Assembly: GCA_036365145.1 (NCBI GenBank)
Contig: JAEOAD010000005.1
Location: 4,563,501 to 4,627,500, forward strand
From: Orientallactaga sibirica
Taxonomy: Eukaryota; Chordata; Mammalia; Rodentia; Dipodidae
Length of the DNA stretch: 64,000 nucleotides
Direction of reading: 5' to 3'
The first letter of the stretch is position 1. Each line of letters begins with the position of its first letter. The translations under genes were made by a program, and so were the position numbers. The notes beneath the pieces are model-generated. The model was not told the origin of the DNA. It did not search any database and was given only the letters and a program-made list of their open reading frames with translations. Positions 26,422-38,298 of the stretch are shown one piece after another.

Positions 26422-26520
26422 GAGATAGGCTAGTCTTGAGCTTATTGCATGGCCCAAACTGGCCTCTAATTTATAATCCTTCTGCCTCAGCCTTATAAAT
26501 TCTGCACAATACATCCTTGA

Positions 26521-26733
26521 CCCGATTTATTTTATTTTATTGATTTATTTGAAAGAGAGAGAAAGAAATAAAGAGAGAGACAGTGGGCATTCCAGGGCCT
26601 TGAACCACTGCAAACAAACTGCAGACACATGCACCACCTTGTGCCTCTGGCTTTATATGGGTATTGGGGTCAAACCTGGGTCCTTTGGCTTTGCAGGCAA
26701 GTGCCTGAACTGCTAGGCCATCTCTCCAGCCCA
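26521..26733 (-). mobile_element. DIP-like SINE
   Basis: Minus-strand copy ending with the plus-strand string GGCCATCTCTCCAGCCC. It lies about 220 bp from the linker exon at 26,957-27,113. Confidence 0.85.
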
Positions 26734-26956
26734 GATTTAAGCTATTATTTTTATTAAAAGCTACACTGTGGATACGAAGAAACTGTATAGTTCTGAAGAT
26801 AAATTTGGGCCCTGGAATTCATTTTGACTCCCTAGAGAAGAGCTGGTGACCAAGAAGCAAATGTTACGTACATATGGTATGAGAGAACTACTGCATAGAG
26901 GCAGTGGACACTCTAAGACGTGGTGACTACTGGCCAGCAATTAAAGTCAGGCAAAC

Positions 26957-27113
26957 CTTGTCATGGAACTTGACGGTTTTAATGTTGTCAAACACATTCA
27001 GCAAATGAGCTTGTATGGTGTGGGAGTCGGACGCCTGCCCCAGAATCTCCAGCAGAGCAGGATCGGAGACAAAGAAGAACCGGGGGAAACTCCGTCGCTT
27101 TTTCTCCAGATAT
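26957..27113 (-). CDS. DNAH5: DNAH5 exon (linker), window residues 842-894
   Basis: The 157-bp exon reads [20 protein letters not shown], then [20 protein letters not shown] and [23 protein letters not shown]...LLEIL is one of the best-conserved strings of dynein linkers and fixes the identity as a heavy chain. The acceptor is TGTAG, the donor GTTTGC, and the exon ends in phase 0. Confidence 0.97.
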
Positions 27114-27259
27114 CTACATGGGAAGGAGGAAAGTGGGCTTTTATGAATAAGCACACCAAATATATTCATATCTAATAAAAACAAGTTAAAAATAAATAAA
27201 TAATCATACCATGCTGACCTCTAGAAATAAGATAACTGGGTAAGTAAAGGAGGGTAGAG

Positions 27260-27426
27260 CCTGGCATGGTGGTGTACACCTTTAATCCCAGCACTCAGGA
27301 GGCAGAGGTAGGAGGATCGCCGTGAGTTCGAGGCCACCCTGAGACTGCATGGTGAATTCCAGGTCAGCCTAGGCTAGAGTGAGACCCTGCCTCGAAAAAC
27401 CAAAAAGAAAAAAGAAAAACAAGAGA
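27260..27426 (+). mobile_element. B1 SINE with target duplication
   Basis: GCCTGGCATGGTGGTGTACA head, complete B1 body and A-rich tail. The flanks aaaggagggtagag and aaaggagggaagag differ at one base. Confidence 0.92.
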
Positions 27427-27637
27427 AAAGGAGGGAAGAGTGTGAGTTAATCCTATTTTCCCATGTTAATGTGTCTGGCTATCTGGTTTGTCACAAGTTT
27501 TGCTAAACAGCATTCCATGTGTTTACGAAAAATATTTTTGTTCACAACTGGTGGTAGAATTTACTTTTACACAAATGTAAAGTATTTAATATTTTGTCCT
27601 GGATTATCTTGTATTTCCTTGGTAAAGAATGAGGTGA

Positions 27638-27760
27638 GGTCTGGAGAGATGGCTTAGCAGTTAAGGCGCCTGGCTACAAAGCCTAAGGACCCAGGTTCAA
27701 TTCTCCAATCCCCACATAAGCCAGATGCACAAGGTGGCTAGAGGCCCTGGCATGCCCAAT

Positions 27761-27801
<41 letters not shown>

Positions 27802-27862
27802 TCTCTCTCTTTGCCTGTACATCTCTGCTTGCAAATGATTAAATAAAACAGTTAAAAACAAA
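27638..27862 (+). mobile_element. DIP-like SINE with 14-bp target duplication
   Basis: The duplication aaagaatgaggtga lies at 27,624-27,637 and 27,863-27,876. The copy lacks the usual GGCGCATGCATCTGGAGTTC segment, so it has an internal deletion. Confidence 0.93.
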
Positions 27863-28036
27863 AAAGAATGAGGTGAAACTGCAGTGCTGGGTTTGTTTTG
27901 ATTTTATTTTATAATTTATTTTTTATTTATATTATTCTGATTTTACATTCATAGTGTTGACTCCATTATCCTCCTCCCTGTCCTCCCTCTTTGCATCCAG
28001 GCATTGCAGAAAGGCTCCACACCTTTGGAAGTATAT

Positions 28037-28276
28037 CTTTTTGCGTGTGCACATGTGTTTATGAGTGTGCATGTGCACTGGTGCATCGGGACACAGTGTT
28101 GGTCCTCTAGGGAGCAATCCATCTTTATTTGTTTTAGAGTCTCTCTCTGGCCTGGTGGAGCTCACCATATGGGTAAGACTGGCTGGCAAGCGAGCCCCCA
28201 GGGTCGCCCTATCTCCACCTCCCCAGCTCGGGCTGGCAAGGCAAATACATTATCTACTGAACCATTTCCCCAGCCC
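28037..28276 (-). mobile_element. B4-like SINE, antisense
   Basis: TG-rich start, B1-like TTTTAGAGTCTCTCTCTGGC and an end of CTGAACCATTTCCCCAGCCC give the same order as the copy at 4,311-4,635. Confidence 0.6.
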
Positions 28277-28594
28277 TGAGAGTCTGTGCTTAAAAAGAAT
28301 TGAATAAACCCAGCATCATGACACAAGCAAACTCCAGTGTTGGGTTAGTTTTGTAGAAGGACTGCTGCCTCCCATGGTGACCAAAGTTCCATGCAGGCTC
28401 CTGTCACTCTCCTGTCTCAGCTGTGCCTTAGTGTCCAGAACAGCATTGTGCTATAGTTACTGACTTCTGCTACCATGGACACATTTATTCTGTCACTTTC
28501 TTACCCATAGTTCTCCATCTTCATGTTCTAGCATATTTCATTCCAATTATCACAGATTTGTTTTAAGTTTGACTTTTTAACTGTTTTTAGTTTT

Positions 28595-28782
28595 TATTGT
28601 TTTTTTTTGTTGTTGTTGTTTGGGGGGGAAGTTGTTTTATTTTGCTGTTGTTTTTGTTTGACATGGGATCTTGTGTTGCCCACACTGGCCTTTGGTTTGA
28701 AATTCCTGGGCTCAGGTGATTGATACCCCACTTCAGCCTTCTAAGGAGCTAGAACCAGGGATGCAATACCACATCTGGGGCC
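28595..28782 (-). mobile_element. Old 7SL-derived SINE (B1-like), antisense
   Basis: T-rich stretch followed by GACATGGGATCTTGTGTTGC and CTGGGCTCAGGTGATTGATA. The latter resembles older Alu/proto-B1 sequence more than young B1. Confidence 0.5.
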
Positions 28783-28799
28783 TACCTGCTTTTAACTGC

Positions 28800-29410
28800 A
28801 ACTTCCTTGTGGAATTTACTAATTGTTTTAAAATTTGGGGGGCGGATTAATTAATTTTTTACTGTTCCTTCATAATTTGTGTTGTTTTCTGTATAACATT
28901 TTAAAGGAACATCCTGATACCACACCACCAAATCTTCTTTGTGGGAACACAGTTTCCACGGGAGGATTTTGTGGATGGGAACCTATAGGCGTCCCCAGGA
29001 GATGGATGAGGAATGCTTGACGTCCATAGTCAAGAACTGGGCTTGGTTTGCTGAGCAGCACATACAGGCTGAGGCAACAAAGTCCTCAAAATAAAAAATA
29101 AATAAATAAATTCATAAAGAGGCAAAGCAAAAGAATGACCTAGGAAAAGCTCATAATACATGAGGAAGCTGGGGAAGAAATGGGCACGCCTATTGCAGTG
29201 ATGATGGACAAGCCCCAGTGGGGTGATAACCACCTTCTGGAACCCAGCCAAAGGCGCATCACAACCTCTAGGTGGCACCTGGGTCTATTTACCTTGAATA
29301 TGTTTAAAAGCACAAAGTCTGGCCTCGTGGCAGGGAGGACACAGGAGGAAAATAGAAGCATCCCAAAGAATGTGTTCTTATATCTCTCTCTCAAATTATT
29401 TTTCTTTGCT
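28800..29410. other. Intron, no recognised element
   Basis: No exon motif and no clear repeat apart from a short AAATAAATAA run near 29,095. Confidence 0.45.
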
Positions 29411-29427
29411 TTCTAATTTCTCCTTTT

Positions 29428-29623
29428 TATTTACTTTATTTATTTTAGAAAGAGGGAGAGAGAGGAAGGGAGAGAAAGAGCACACTAGGGTCTTCAGCCA
29501 CTGCTAACAAACTCCAGGTGCATGCACCCCCTTGTGCATCTGGCTTAGGTGGGTCCTGGGAAATCGAACCTGAGTCCTTTGGTTTTGCAGGCAAGCGCCT
29601 TAACTGCTAAGCCATCTCTCCAG
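29428..29623 (-). mobile_element. DIP-like SINE with 17-bp target duplication
   Basis: Minus-strand copy flanked by ttctaatttctcctttt at 29,411-29,427 and 29,624-29,640, an exact match. Confidence 0.95.
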
Positions 29624-29640
29624 TTCTAATTTCTCCTTTT

Positions 29641-30845
29641 CAAATTTAGTTTTTACTTAGCATACAGAGTTTTATATATCATTGTTGAATTTTCAAACAA
29701 AATGTTTCAGTTCATTCTTCCCCCTCACCTTCTTCCTCCTCCTACTCCCTTGTATCTTCCCTCCTCCCCCTCCTCCCCTCCTTTCAGCTTTCATGTCACA
29801 CATGTCATGTCTGTGTATCCTTTCCCCCTCTTGGTTACCCTTTCTTTGTCTTCTTTCTATGTAACTTTTTAGGTTTTCTCATAGGTGCCGTGTTCACATG
29901 CACACATATAAGTATTACAAGCTGGGCTCTGCATGTGAGATAGAACATGTGGTTTGTGTTATCTTACTTAATATAATTCTTTTCAGATCCATCCATTTTC
30001 CTAAAACTTCATAATTTCATTTGTTCTTTACTGCTAAGTAAATGTCATTATGTATATGTTCCACATTTTTATTATTCATTCATCTGTGGACGGATATCTG
30101 GTTCCATTTCCTAGGTATTATGAACAGAACAGCGAGAAAGATGGGCGTGCCAGTTCCCCTGTAGTAGGGTGGGGAGTACTTAGGGGAGAGGCCCAGGAAT
30201 AGTATAGTTGGGTTATATGGGAGGTTTATTTCTAAGTGTTGAAGAAATACAATTTCCATAATAGCTATATGAGTTTGTACTTTCAACAACAGTGAATAAG
30301 GAGTCCTCTTTCCCCACAGTCTCGCCAACATTTGCTGTCAGTTTTTTGAAGACAGGTATTCATTCTGACTGGGATGAGACAGTGCCTCAAAGTGCTTTAA
30401 TTTGTATTTCCCTGATGGGTAAAGATGTTGACCACTTTTTGAAATATTTCTTGGCCATTTGTGTTTCTTCTTTTGTGAACTGTCTGTTCATTTTATTAGC
30501 CCACTTAATGGTCACCTTTCTTTTCTTGGTATTTAATTTTTGCAGTTCTTCATAAATTCTGGATATTAAGCCTATGTCTGCAATGGAGCTGACAAAGACT
30601 TTTTCCCATTCTGTGGGTTATCTTTTGCTATATACAAGCTTTAATTTCTTAAAGTCTTGGCTTTTGTACTGCAATGTTTGTGTTTTTTTAACTTTCCTCA
30701 GTTTAAACCATTATTGTTTTAATCCTCAATTCCCATTATTTATATGTTTGATTTGTATTCTTTATAACCTCCCTAATTTCTGGCTTGCTAAATTCCTTGA
30801 AGAATTCTGATTCTGACGAGGAAACAGGTCATGGGTTTAATAAGT
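29641..30845 (-). mobile_element. Old L1 fragment, antisense
   Basis: Contains TTTAATTTGTATTTCCCTGATG and TTCTGGATATTAAGCCTATG, the complements of well-known late ORF2/3'-region L1 sequences. The frame is broken. Confidence 0.75.
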
Positions 30846-30853
30846 TGGACTAG

Positions 30854-31180
30854 TGTGGCGGCTTGAATGTAATTGCCCCCCGCAGCCTCAAGTGTTTGCA
30901 TGTATGCTTCTTACTTATCCCCCAGCTAGTGGAGCCCTTGAGAGAGAAAGCTTTGCTAAAAGTGTGTCTCTGCAGGCAGATGCTGAAGTTACTTTAGCCC
31001 ACTAGATATTCAGAGCTAACTTGCTCTGGCTTCTTGTTCCTCTCTCTCTCTGTCTTTCTCTCCACCCACCCCACCCCCACCATGGATGTATGATGAGGTG
31101 AGCCAGCTGCCTGCTTTCCCCTCCAAAATGTGAGCCAGCTACAACCAGACTGGAAGGAGACATATAGGAAGTGTCAACCA
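30854..31180 (+). mobile_element. Probable LTR, 3' end unclear
   Basis: Starts TGTGGCGGCTTGAATGTAAT like the solo LTRs elsewhere and includes CCATGGATGTATGATGAGG. No clear right terminus was seen. Confidence 0.5.
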
Positions 31181-31199
31181 AAGCTCTATGGTGAGAAAA

Positions 31200-31916
31200 G
31201 AAGATGACCGATCTTCACCCACACTGTCATCTGGTCAAAATGAACTCTACCTGCCAGTGCTGATGCTCAATAGCCTGGGACTATACGGTTTCATAGAAAT
31301 ACGAGTGCTAAAATGCTTATATATATTGGCACGTCATTTCCTGGTAACTGTCAAAAGAAAAAGAAACTTTTACAAACTGAACAACTTTATAAGTTGACTT
31401 TTTCTTAGATGAGATACAAAATAATGGCAAAATATTAAGAAAGTAGAATGTGTATATGATTGAAAGAAGGAATGAAAAGGAAAGAGAAAAACAGAAGGGG
31501 TGTGTGTGTGTGCGTGTTAGTAAGTAAAGCATGACAAACAGAATGAAAAGTAACCAACCCAGTGCTGGGTACACTAAATTGCTTAGAAAGTGGTTCCATG
31601 GTGACTCAGCCTACATGATAACCCAGTGATTTGTAACCCCTTCCCTTTCCCTTTCTTCCTTCCTTTCATCTTGAACCCTAGGAAAATGGAAACTTTCTCT
31701 TTTCTTTTTTCTTCTGGCCTGACTGGTGGTGGGCTTCATGGCCATCAAGTCAGATCTCCATGTAAGAACCTTCAGTGATGCCTTCAACACAGCTGACCAT
31801 ACTAAATAATTAGTTGTGACCAAAAAGGATGCATGGCATGAATCATTTGAAGAAGAAAACAAATCTTTCAGTCAAATGTCCTTCAACAGTTACTTCATTT
31901 GACTTGCAAATTTTAT
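31200..31916. other. Intron, no recognised element
   Basis: Only a short GT run near 31,499-31,515 and pyrimidine-rich stretches near 31,640-31,720 stand out. Confidence 0.45.
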
Positions 31917-31936
31917 AAAGAAATAAAAATCATTAA

Positions 31937-32819
31937 TATGTGGATATGGACATTAAGAGAAGTGCTTACTGGGCAGTTTGGTGAGCATAGTATATACATT
32001 TAGCCAGACACCAGCAGATATGATACACCTAGGGCTCATGACTATCCCTGTTGTAGGTTTTCAATATCAGAGATGTATTCCCTCCCATGGAGTGGGCTTC
32101 CAGTCCAATTAGAGAGCAGTTGGTTTGCCCCATAACAGACATGCCACTATTGCACCTGTTGGCTCATTTGGCCTGGCTGTCCAAATTTAAAGCTTGCAGT
32201 GTTCACTGTTAAGTATCTTCACTGGTGTGTTCTCTCTCCCATTAAACTGCATGCAGTGTAGCTTTTTCCAGCTTTCGGTCAGCTGGTCCACATGGAGGAG
32301 GCTTTCAGCTCAGCTCCAGCAGGATTTCTCAGTGACCTTGCAGCCCAAGTATATGGAGTCTTCAGCAGTAACTTTTGGCTAGAGAAGCTTCTCTTTTCAG
32401 ATGGTGGTGACCTTGGTATGACTCAGAAGGCACCATGGTGCTGAGAAGAAGGGACAGAGGAGTGTTCAGCACTGAAATGTCTCTATCACAGTTTCCAAGG
32501 CTCAGGGTCCACTGAAGAAGAGGGGGCAGAAAGAATGTAAGAGCCAAAGGAAGAGTAGGACTCCTTACAACGTTCTCCTCCAGACACAAAATGGCCTGGA
32601 TATCCATGACCTCACAGTGCCTGACACTATCTACACAAGACCATCCTAATAGGAGGAAAAGATGATGACATCAGAATGAAAAGAGAGACTGATTGAGAGG
32701 GGGAGGGGATATGATAGAGAGTGGAGTTTCGAAGGGGAAAGTGAAGGGAGGGAGGGAAGTACCATGGGATATTATCTACAATTAAGGAAGTTGTTAATTA
32801 AAAAAAAGAAACTAAAAGA
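31937..32819 (+). mobile_element. 5'-truncated L1 with 20-bp target duplication
   Basis: An 883-bp L1 3' end: GCAGAAAGAATGTAAGAGCC, GATGATGACATCAGAATGAA and GGGAGGGGATATGATAGAGA, then an A-rich tail. aaagaaataaaaatcattaa flanks it at 31,917-31,936 and 32,820-32,839, which fixes both ends. Confidence 0.93.
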
Positions 32820-32839
32820 AAAGAAATAAAAATCATTAA

Positions 32840-33760
32840 CACCAGGAAACCATTCTTCTAGAAACGTACTTTGGACGAGTTATTTGTAAATGGACTGCTT
32901 TCATGTGCACTCTGGAGGGTCTATACTGATGTTGGCATTGGCTATGACCATGGTGTCTCAGGGCAATTGTTAAGAGATCACCACAGTGCTTCAGCCTGTC
33001 CACAGCTCAGAGTCAGCTTACAAAGATTTACTAAGGACCTTGGTCCCACCTCCAGCCCCTCTAGAACCACTCCACAGGCACTGGGGGTGATGTCCTTCCC
33101 AGCCTGCTCCTCTGAGACCCTTCAACATTCCCGCCAGAACACCACGTCCAGCTCTCCCAGCATTCGTGTCCTCCCTAGATTTGTCTTTTGACAGCTGCTC
33201 TCACTGTCCAGCCTCTGGGTTCTTGTCAGGGCTTAAACTTCTCACATTTTACAATGTCCGGCTCTTTCAACCAACTCAGGTATCGCATGGCATCTGTGGG
33301 AGACTTGGAGCACATATAGTCACTCATCTCCGCCTCCCAGAATCAAGCCATTCCAGTAGGAAGGCTCATCCTTGTTGCACACCATGGTAAAATAATAAGC
33401 TCAGCTCTCTGTAAGAGGATACAAAACAGAACTTCCCCAAAGTATGAATGCAAGGACAAAACAAATTCCTAAGAAACTGGTATCTTTCATGACACAGAAC
33501 CAATGAAAGTGTGTCTGATCATGTCTCATTCTTTGGGAAGATCCTTTGGTCTCTGAATTTGAGGTCCACTTGTAGGGTTTTTGCACCAATTTTTTCCTAT
33601 AATTTATTAGCTTTCTGTTTCTTTGATCCAAACTTTGTCGTTACATTATTTTTTTCAATAGTCAACTAAAAACTGGTTTTAGTTAACCCAGAATAAATAA
33701 ATAAAACATATTAATTAAGTGATATCATACATTATTTCTTCCATTTTCAGTTTATATACT
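32840..33760. other. Intron, no recognised element
   Basis: No young repeat, exon motif or RNA gene was recognised. Confidence 0.45.
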
Positions 33761-33763
33761 TTT

Positions 33764-33973
33764 CTTTCTTTTTTGTATTTTATTTTTATTTATTTGAGAG
33801 AGGCAGAGAGAAAAAGAGAGAATGGGCATGCCAAGGCCTCCAATCACTGCAAATGAACTCCAGACGCATGCACCACCTTGTGAATCTGGCTTACATAGGT
33901 TTTGGGGAATCGAACCTGGGTCCTTTGGCTTTGCAGACAAGTGCCTTAACCACTAAGCAATCTCTCCAGCCCC
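33764..33973 (-). mobile_element. DIP-like SINE
   Basis: Minus-strand copy ending with plus-strand CTAAGCAATCTCTCCAGCCC, with a GAGA-rich tract and A/T tail on the left. Confidence 0.88.
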
Positions 33974-34429
33974 TTATCTGCTTTTTCTATTTTCATTCAT
34001 GTTTGATACATTCCTTGATCACTTCATAGAAATCTTTCCAAAGTACCACTTGAAACTCAGTGTTTTAATTGTCACCTGTGTCAATGAGAGCAGTCTCACT
34101 GGGGTACTGAGTTTCTCAGTGCATGGAACAAGCTGGCTCAGACACTGTTCATAAGGATATGGGGATAAGCTCATGTACAAAAACTAACTGTCTGCCAATT
34201 ACAGGCAAGGAGTCATCACCATGTAAATGTTCAAGATGAGTGGCAGCCAAAAGTGTCTCTTAGAAAATTAGGATTTAACATAACTAACATAAGTGATTTT
34301 CTGGGTGAGGAGGTTTGAGGGAAGTTTCATTGTCTCATTTGACTCAGTTCAGTGTTAGTTTGGGGGTTTTGTCTTAATGTTACTTGTTTGACTTGAACTG
34401 GGTTGGTTTGTATTTTGTGTTGGTTTTGG

Positions 34430-34535
34430 TCTTTTAAGACAGTAGCTTACTAAGCAGCCTAAGCTGGCCTCAAACTTATTATCTTCCTGCCTCAGTCTCC
34501 TAAGTGCTAGAATTTGTGACATTACAGCTGGCTTA
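34430..34535 (-). mobile_element. Old B1-like fragment, antisense
   Basis: CAGCCTAAGCTGGCCTCAAA and TCTTCCTGCCTCAGTCTCCT match the complement of a 7SL-derived SINE interior. Confidence 0.5.
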
Positions 34536-34789
34536 GGATGATTTTATTTTTGAAATAAGAAGGAAAATATATCTGAGTCTGGGAATTCATAAAGTCTACA
34601 TGCATGGCCCAGTGCACTGGTAGATATTATTAGAAACACTCACTTCTATAGCATCCTGACTGCTTGCCTACAAACACTCCTTCAAACAACGAGTATAATC
34701 AAATGTTTAGGTGCTAAAGATGATAACCCAAGGAGAGTGTCAGAAACAAAAGGTGTGTTGATGTAACTAACTCATAACAAGGACTCCGT

Positions 34790-35345
34790 ATTCTCCAACA
34801 GAGGTGCTTGTATATCCATGTTTAATTGCTACTCAATTCACAATAGCAAGGAAATGGAACCAGCTCACATATGAAAAGATATTAAAAGCATGATGTACAT
34901 TCACACTGGAATTTCACTTAGCAGTAAAAAAATTAAATTCATAGAAAAATAAATAGACCTGGAAAGAATTATATTGAGCAAAGTGACCCAAACTCAGAAT
35001 GACCAAAACCACATGATCTTTTTCATATGTGGAGCCTAGCATGTAATTTTATATGCATGTATATAAATGAGGGAAAACATGCATAAACCTAAAAAGCAGG
35101 AAAGAAAACAAATAGAAGGTAAAAAAGGGATGCCAAGGATGTGGGAGAAGCAAGAGAACATGTAACTGTAAAGGAGAAAGCACGAGGACAGAGGACAGAC
35201 CTAGAAAGAGGAAAGGAGGATACAGGAGGGCAGCAGGATGAGGGGATGTGGGGCAAGGGGAATGCATGATGTGTGAGAGGGGATCAACTAAAACACACTG
35301 TGTTTGAAAATGCCATCATGGTACCTAATAGTTTGTACGCTGATT
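34790..35345 (+). mobile_element. Old L1 3' region
   Basis: TCACAATAGCAAGGAAATGG, CACACTGGAATTTCACTTAG and CATATGTGGAGCCTAGC follow the order of L1 ORF2 end and 3'-UTR. No open frame survives. Confidence 0.7.
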
Positions 35346-35361
35346 AAAAAATAATTTTCAA

Positions 35362-35556
35362 TGAGCTGGAGAGATGGCTTAGTGGTTAAGCACTTGACTC
35401 TGAAGCCTAAGGACACATGTTTGATTTCCCCAGTGCCCACATAACCTAGATGTACATGGGGGGCACATATGTCTGGAGTTCGTTTGCAGTGGTTAGCAGT
35501 CCTGGCATGCTCATATTCTCTGTCTCTTTCTCTCTCATAAATAAATAAATAATATT
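35362..35556 (+). mobile_element. DIP-like SINE
   Basis: Head AGCTGGAGAGATGGCTTAGT, B-box-like GTTTGATTTCCCCAGTGCCC, TC tract and AAATAAATAAATAA tail. It lies about 280 bp past the donor of the linker exon at 35,838-36,001. Confidence 0.88.
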
Positions 35557-35837
35557 AAAAGAGTAAATTTCAAGAAAAACAAAAACCAAGGACTATATGA
35601 GAATGTTTGCAAGATTTTCTCCCGGTGAAGAAGTAGCCCAAACCCAGAGTAGAACATCAGGACAAAGATTGTGTGTGCAGAACATACAGAACTCCACAGG
35701 GTTGATCCTGTCTGCGCAAGAGCCATGTACGTGAATTAAGTCTTAGCCAGGGAGCGACATGTGGCTAATGCTGCCTGGTGTTCCTGTTCCTTTTGTCTCC
35801 AGGATTCTCAGGACTTGCAGAAAGCCAGTGAACTTAC

Positions 35838-36001
35838 CCGGTGAGGGATTTCTGGCATATTTCCAACTGGTCCAGCAAGTGTGGCAGCAGCTGCCCCAGG
35901 GTCTCATCTCCAACACAGCACTGAACAACATTTGGCATCTCATGAGCCCGAGTCATGATCTTCACCCAGGATTTATCAATATTGGAAAAGCGCTTGGCTT
36001 C
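35838..36001 (-). CDS. DNAH5: DNAH5 exon (linker), window residues 788-842
   Basis: The 164-bp exon starts [20 protein letters not shown] and continues with [20 protein letters not shown] and KSLTG. It continues the linker signature (E...F...D..W..IM), then L...L..QLE.CQKSL. It ends in phase 2 at GTAAGT and joins to the exon at 26,957-27,113 across an 8.7-kb intron. Confidence 0.96.
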
Positions 36002-36740
36002 CTAGAAGAAGGAAATGACAAAGCACCTTTGTACATGCCAGCCATCTCCAAGACAGAGCATCACCCACCTCCAGCTGAGATAAGCATTCTAACCAGGCCA
36101 GACATGCCTGGTGTCTGCACGTTCAATGTAAAGTCTCCTTGTGATTTTACATCGTGTCTTCCCTTTATTCAATAAGAATAGTTAACCCAACCCTGACATT
36201 CCAACTCTGGGAAGTAAAATCAGGAAATAGACACAAAAATAACAACACCATACAAGGTAATTTGAGAGGGAAAGACACTCCCAAATGTCTCATGGATTAA
36301 CTGTAAATGGAGTGAATTTTCTATTGTCACGTTCTCTATTCTGTTTATTGGACTACTTGAATGTTTTGAGAAAACACCAAATATGTAAAAATAATAATAC
36401 AAAATGAATTCTAGTATAATACTATAAAAGCTCTCTTATATTTTCCAATAGAAAACAAAAAACAAAAAATGCACAGATTATTTGGAGAAGGTAGGAATAA
36501 TTATTTTCTTCTTTAAAACTTTCTGTATATTACCAATACACACCTACTATCAAATATGAGAGTAAGAAAGTCCACTTTAACCTTAAATATTTCATGTGAA
36601 CATTTCCATTATTAGTTTTCCTACCCATAAAGAAGAAAAAGATGTAGAAAGATAAAATTCAAAATAAGCACCTAAACTTTTTAGTTTATGACTACATCTG
36701 CTTTCGGCCAAAAGATAAATTATCTGCCTCACAATTGAAT
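36002..36740. other. Intron, no recognised element
   Basis: Unique-looking AT-rich sequence upstream, in transcript order, of the linker exon. Confidence 0.45.
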
Positions 36741-36755
36741 AAAAGATCTGTCTTC

Positions 36756-36986
36756 AGGCTGGAGAGATGGCTTAGCCATAAAGGAGCTTGCCTGCAAGGC
36801 TCAAGTCCAAGTAACTCATGTTCAACTCTCCAGGTCCCACATAAGCCAGATATATGAGGTGACACAAGTGTACAAGGTCTCACATGAGCACAAGATGGCA
36901 CATGCATCTGGAGTTCAAGTGCAGTGGCTAGAGGCCCTGGCACACCAAGTCTCTCTTTCTCTCTCTCTCTCATAAAAATTTCTTTA
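36756..36986 (+). mobile_element. DIP-like SINE, long-insert form, 15-bp target duplication
   Basis: aaaagatctgtcttc lies at 36,741-36,755 and 36,987-37,001. The middle includes the additional GTGACACAAGTGTACAAGGT segment. Confidence 0.93.
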
Positions 36987-37190
36987 AAAAGATCTGTCTT
37001 CTATAATTAAACTGTAACCAACCAGAGGAAGAATTATGAGACCTAAAATAAAGAAAACAATAGACATAATCATGCCTCTGCAACTCAAATGCATTGTTAA
37101 AATATTCTAATCTTACAAGCAAGCTAAGGTGATTGAATTCGAGTTCTTGAGGTTTGGTTAAAAAATGTCTTTTAAAAATCTCAAAATATG

Positions 37191-37414
37191 GGCCTGGAGA
37201 GATGGCTTAGTGGTTAAACACTTGCCTGTGAAGCCTAAGGACCCCAGTTCAAGGCTCAATTCCTCAGGACCCACGTAAGCCAGATGCACAAGGTGGCGCA
37301 TGCATCTGGAGTTCATTTGCAGTGGCTGGAGGCCACTCTCTATCTATCTGCCTCTTTCTCTCTCTGTATGTCTGTCACTCTCAAATAAATAAATTAATTA
37401 ACAAAAAAATTTTT
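37191..37414 (+). mobile_element. DIP-like SINE with target duplication
   Basis: Head CCTGGAGAGATGGCTTAGTG and a tail with AAATAAATAAATTAATTAAC. The flanks AATCTCAAAATATG and AATCTCAAGATATG differ at one base. Confidence 0.88.
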
Positions 37415-37700
37415 AATCTCAAGATATGTTCCATATATACAGAGTAACATAATTACAATTTGATGAGAAAAATATACTCAGAATCTTGTGAAGACTTTTT
37501 TGATTTTCTTCTGATTTGAAACCTTCAATTTTATAGTGCAGATATAATTAGGTACATTGTATAGCGTGCATTACTTTAAAATGTCAGTAGTAAAAGAACA
37601 AATTATGCTAGCATTGTCAAAATAACAATGTGATAAATCTACACTGTTCCAAATTCTACCTTCAAATTATGTGAAGAAGCATAGCAATTACAGAGAAACT

Positions 37701-37702
<2 letters not shown>

Positions 37703-37746
<44 letters not shown>
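37703..37746. repeat. (GT)n microsatellite
   Basis: 22 GT units that abut the antisense B1 copy to the right. Confidence 0.95.
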
Positions 37747-37747
<1 letters not shown>

Positions 37748-37749
37748 CA

Positions 37750-37882
37750 AGGTAGGGTCTCACTGTAGCCCAGATTGACCTGGAATTCACTATGTAGTCT
37801 CAGCATGTCCTCAAACTCACAGCGATCCTTCGACCTCTGCCTCCCGAGTGCTGGGATTAAAGGCGAGGCCACCACGCCCGAC
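37750..37882 (-). mobile_element. B1 SINE, antisense
   Basis: GGTAGGGTCTCACTGTAGCC through GAGTGCTGGGATTAAAGGCG and CCACCACGCCCG is the complement of B1. It lies about 260 bp past the donor of the exon at 38,145-38,298. Confidence 0.88.
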
Positions 37883-38144
37883 TCTCATTCTGTTTTGAAT
37901 CCTTGGTTTCATAGCAAACATCATCATTTCATAGCATTCCTACTCTGCAATTACTAACCCCCTTCTTTCAGTCCTCAGTCTCACTCCCTCTGAAGAATGA
38001 CGTCAGCCAGGAAAGCAAGAATGCTGTGGAGAGACGTCCAGCAGCGACATCCACTGGGACTGCTTTCTGCTGAACATTATTAGCTCTCGGGTATTCTTTT
38101 TCTAATTGAAAAACCTGATGAAATCATAAAGAAAATGCCAAGAC

Positions 38145-38298
38145 CTTGGGCAGTTGCTTAGCGATGTCTCCTCCCACAAAGACAGCTTCTAGATAAATCC
38201 ACAAATTCTGCACTGTCATCCAGTTCTCGATGATGTCGGTTGAGTTAGAAAGAAGCTGCACCCACTTTTGAATCTGGGCTTTAAATGGCATGTTGTAC
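38145..38298 (-). CDS. DNAH5: DNAH5 exon (linker), window residues 736-787
   Basis: The 154-bp exon completes the NR arginine and reads [20 protein letters not shown], then [20 protein letters not shown] and [11 protein letters not shown]. The W...Q..W.YLE.VF...DI..QLP core is the classic linker signature. The intron before it (38,299-45,511) holds the large minisatellite. It ends in phase 0 at GTCTTG. Confidence 0.96.
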
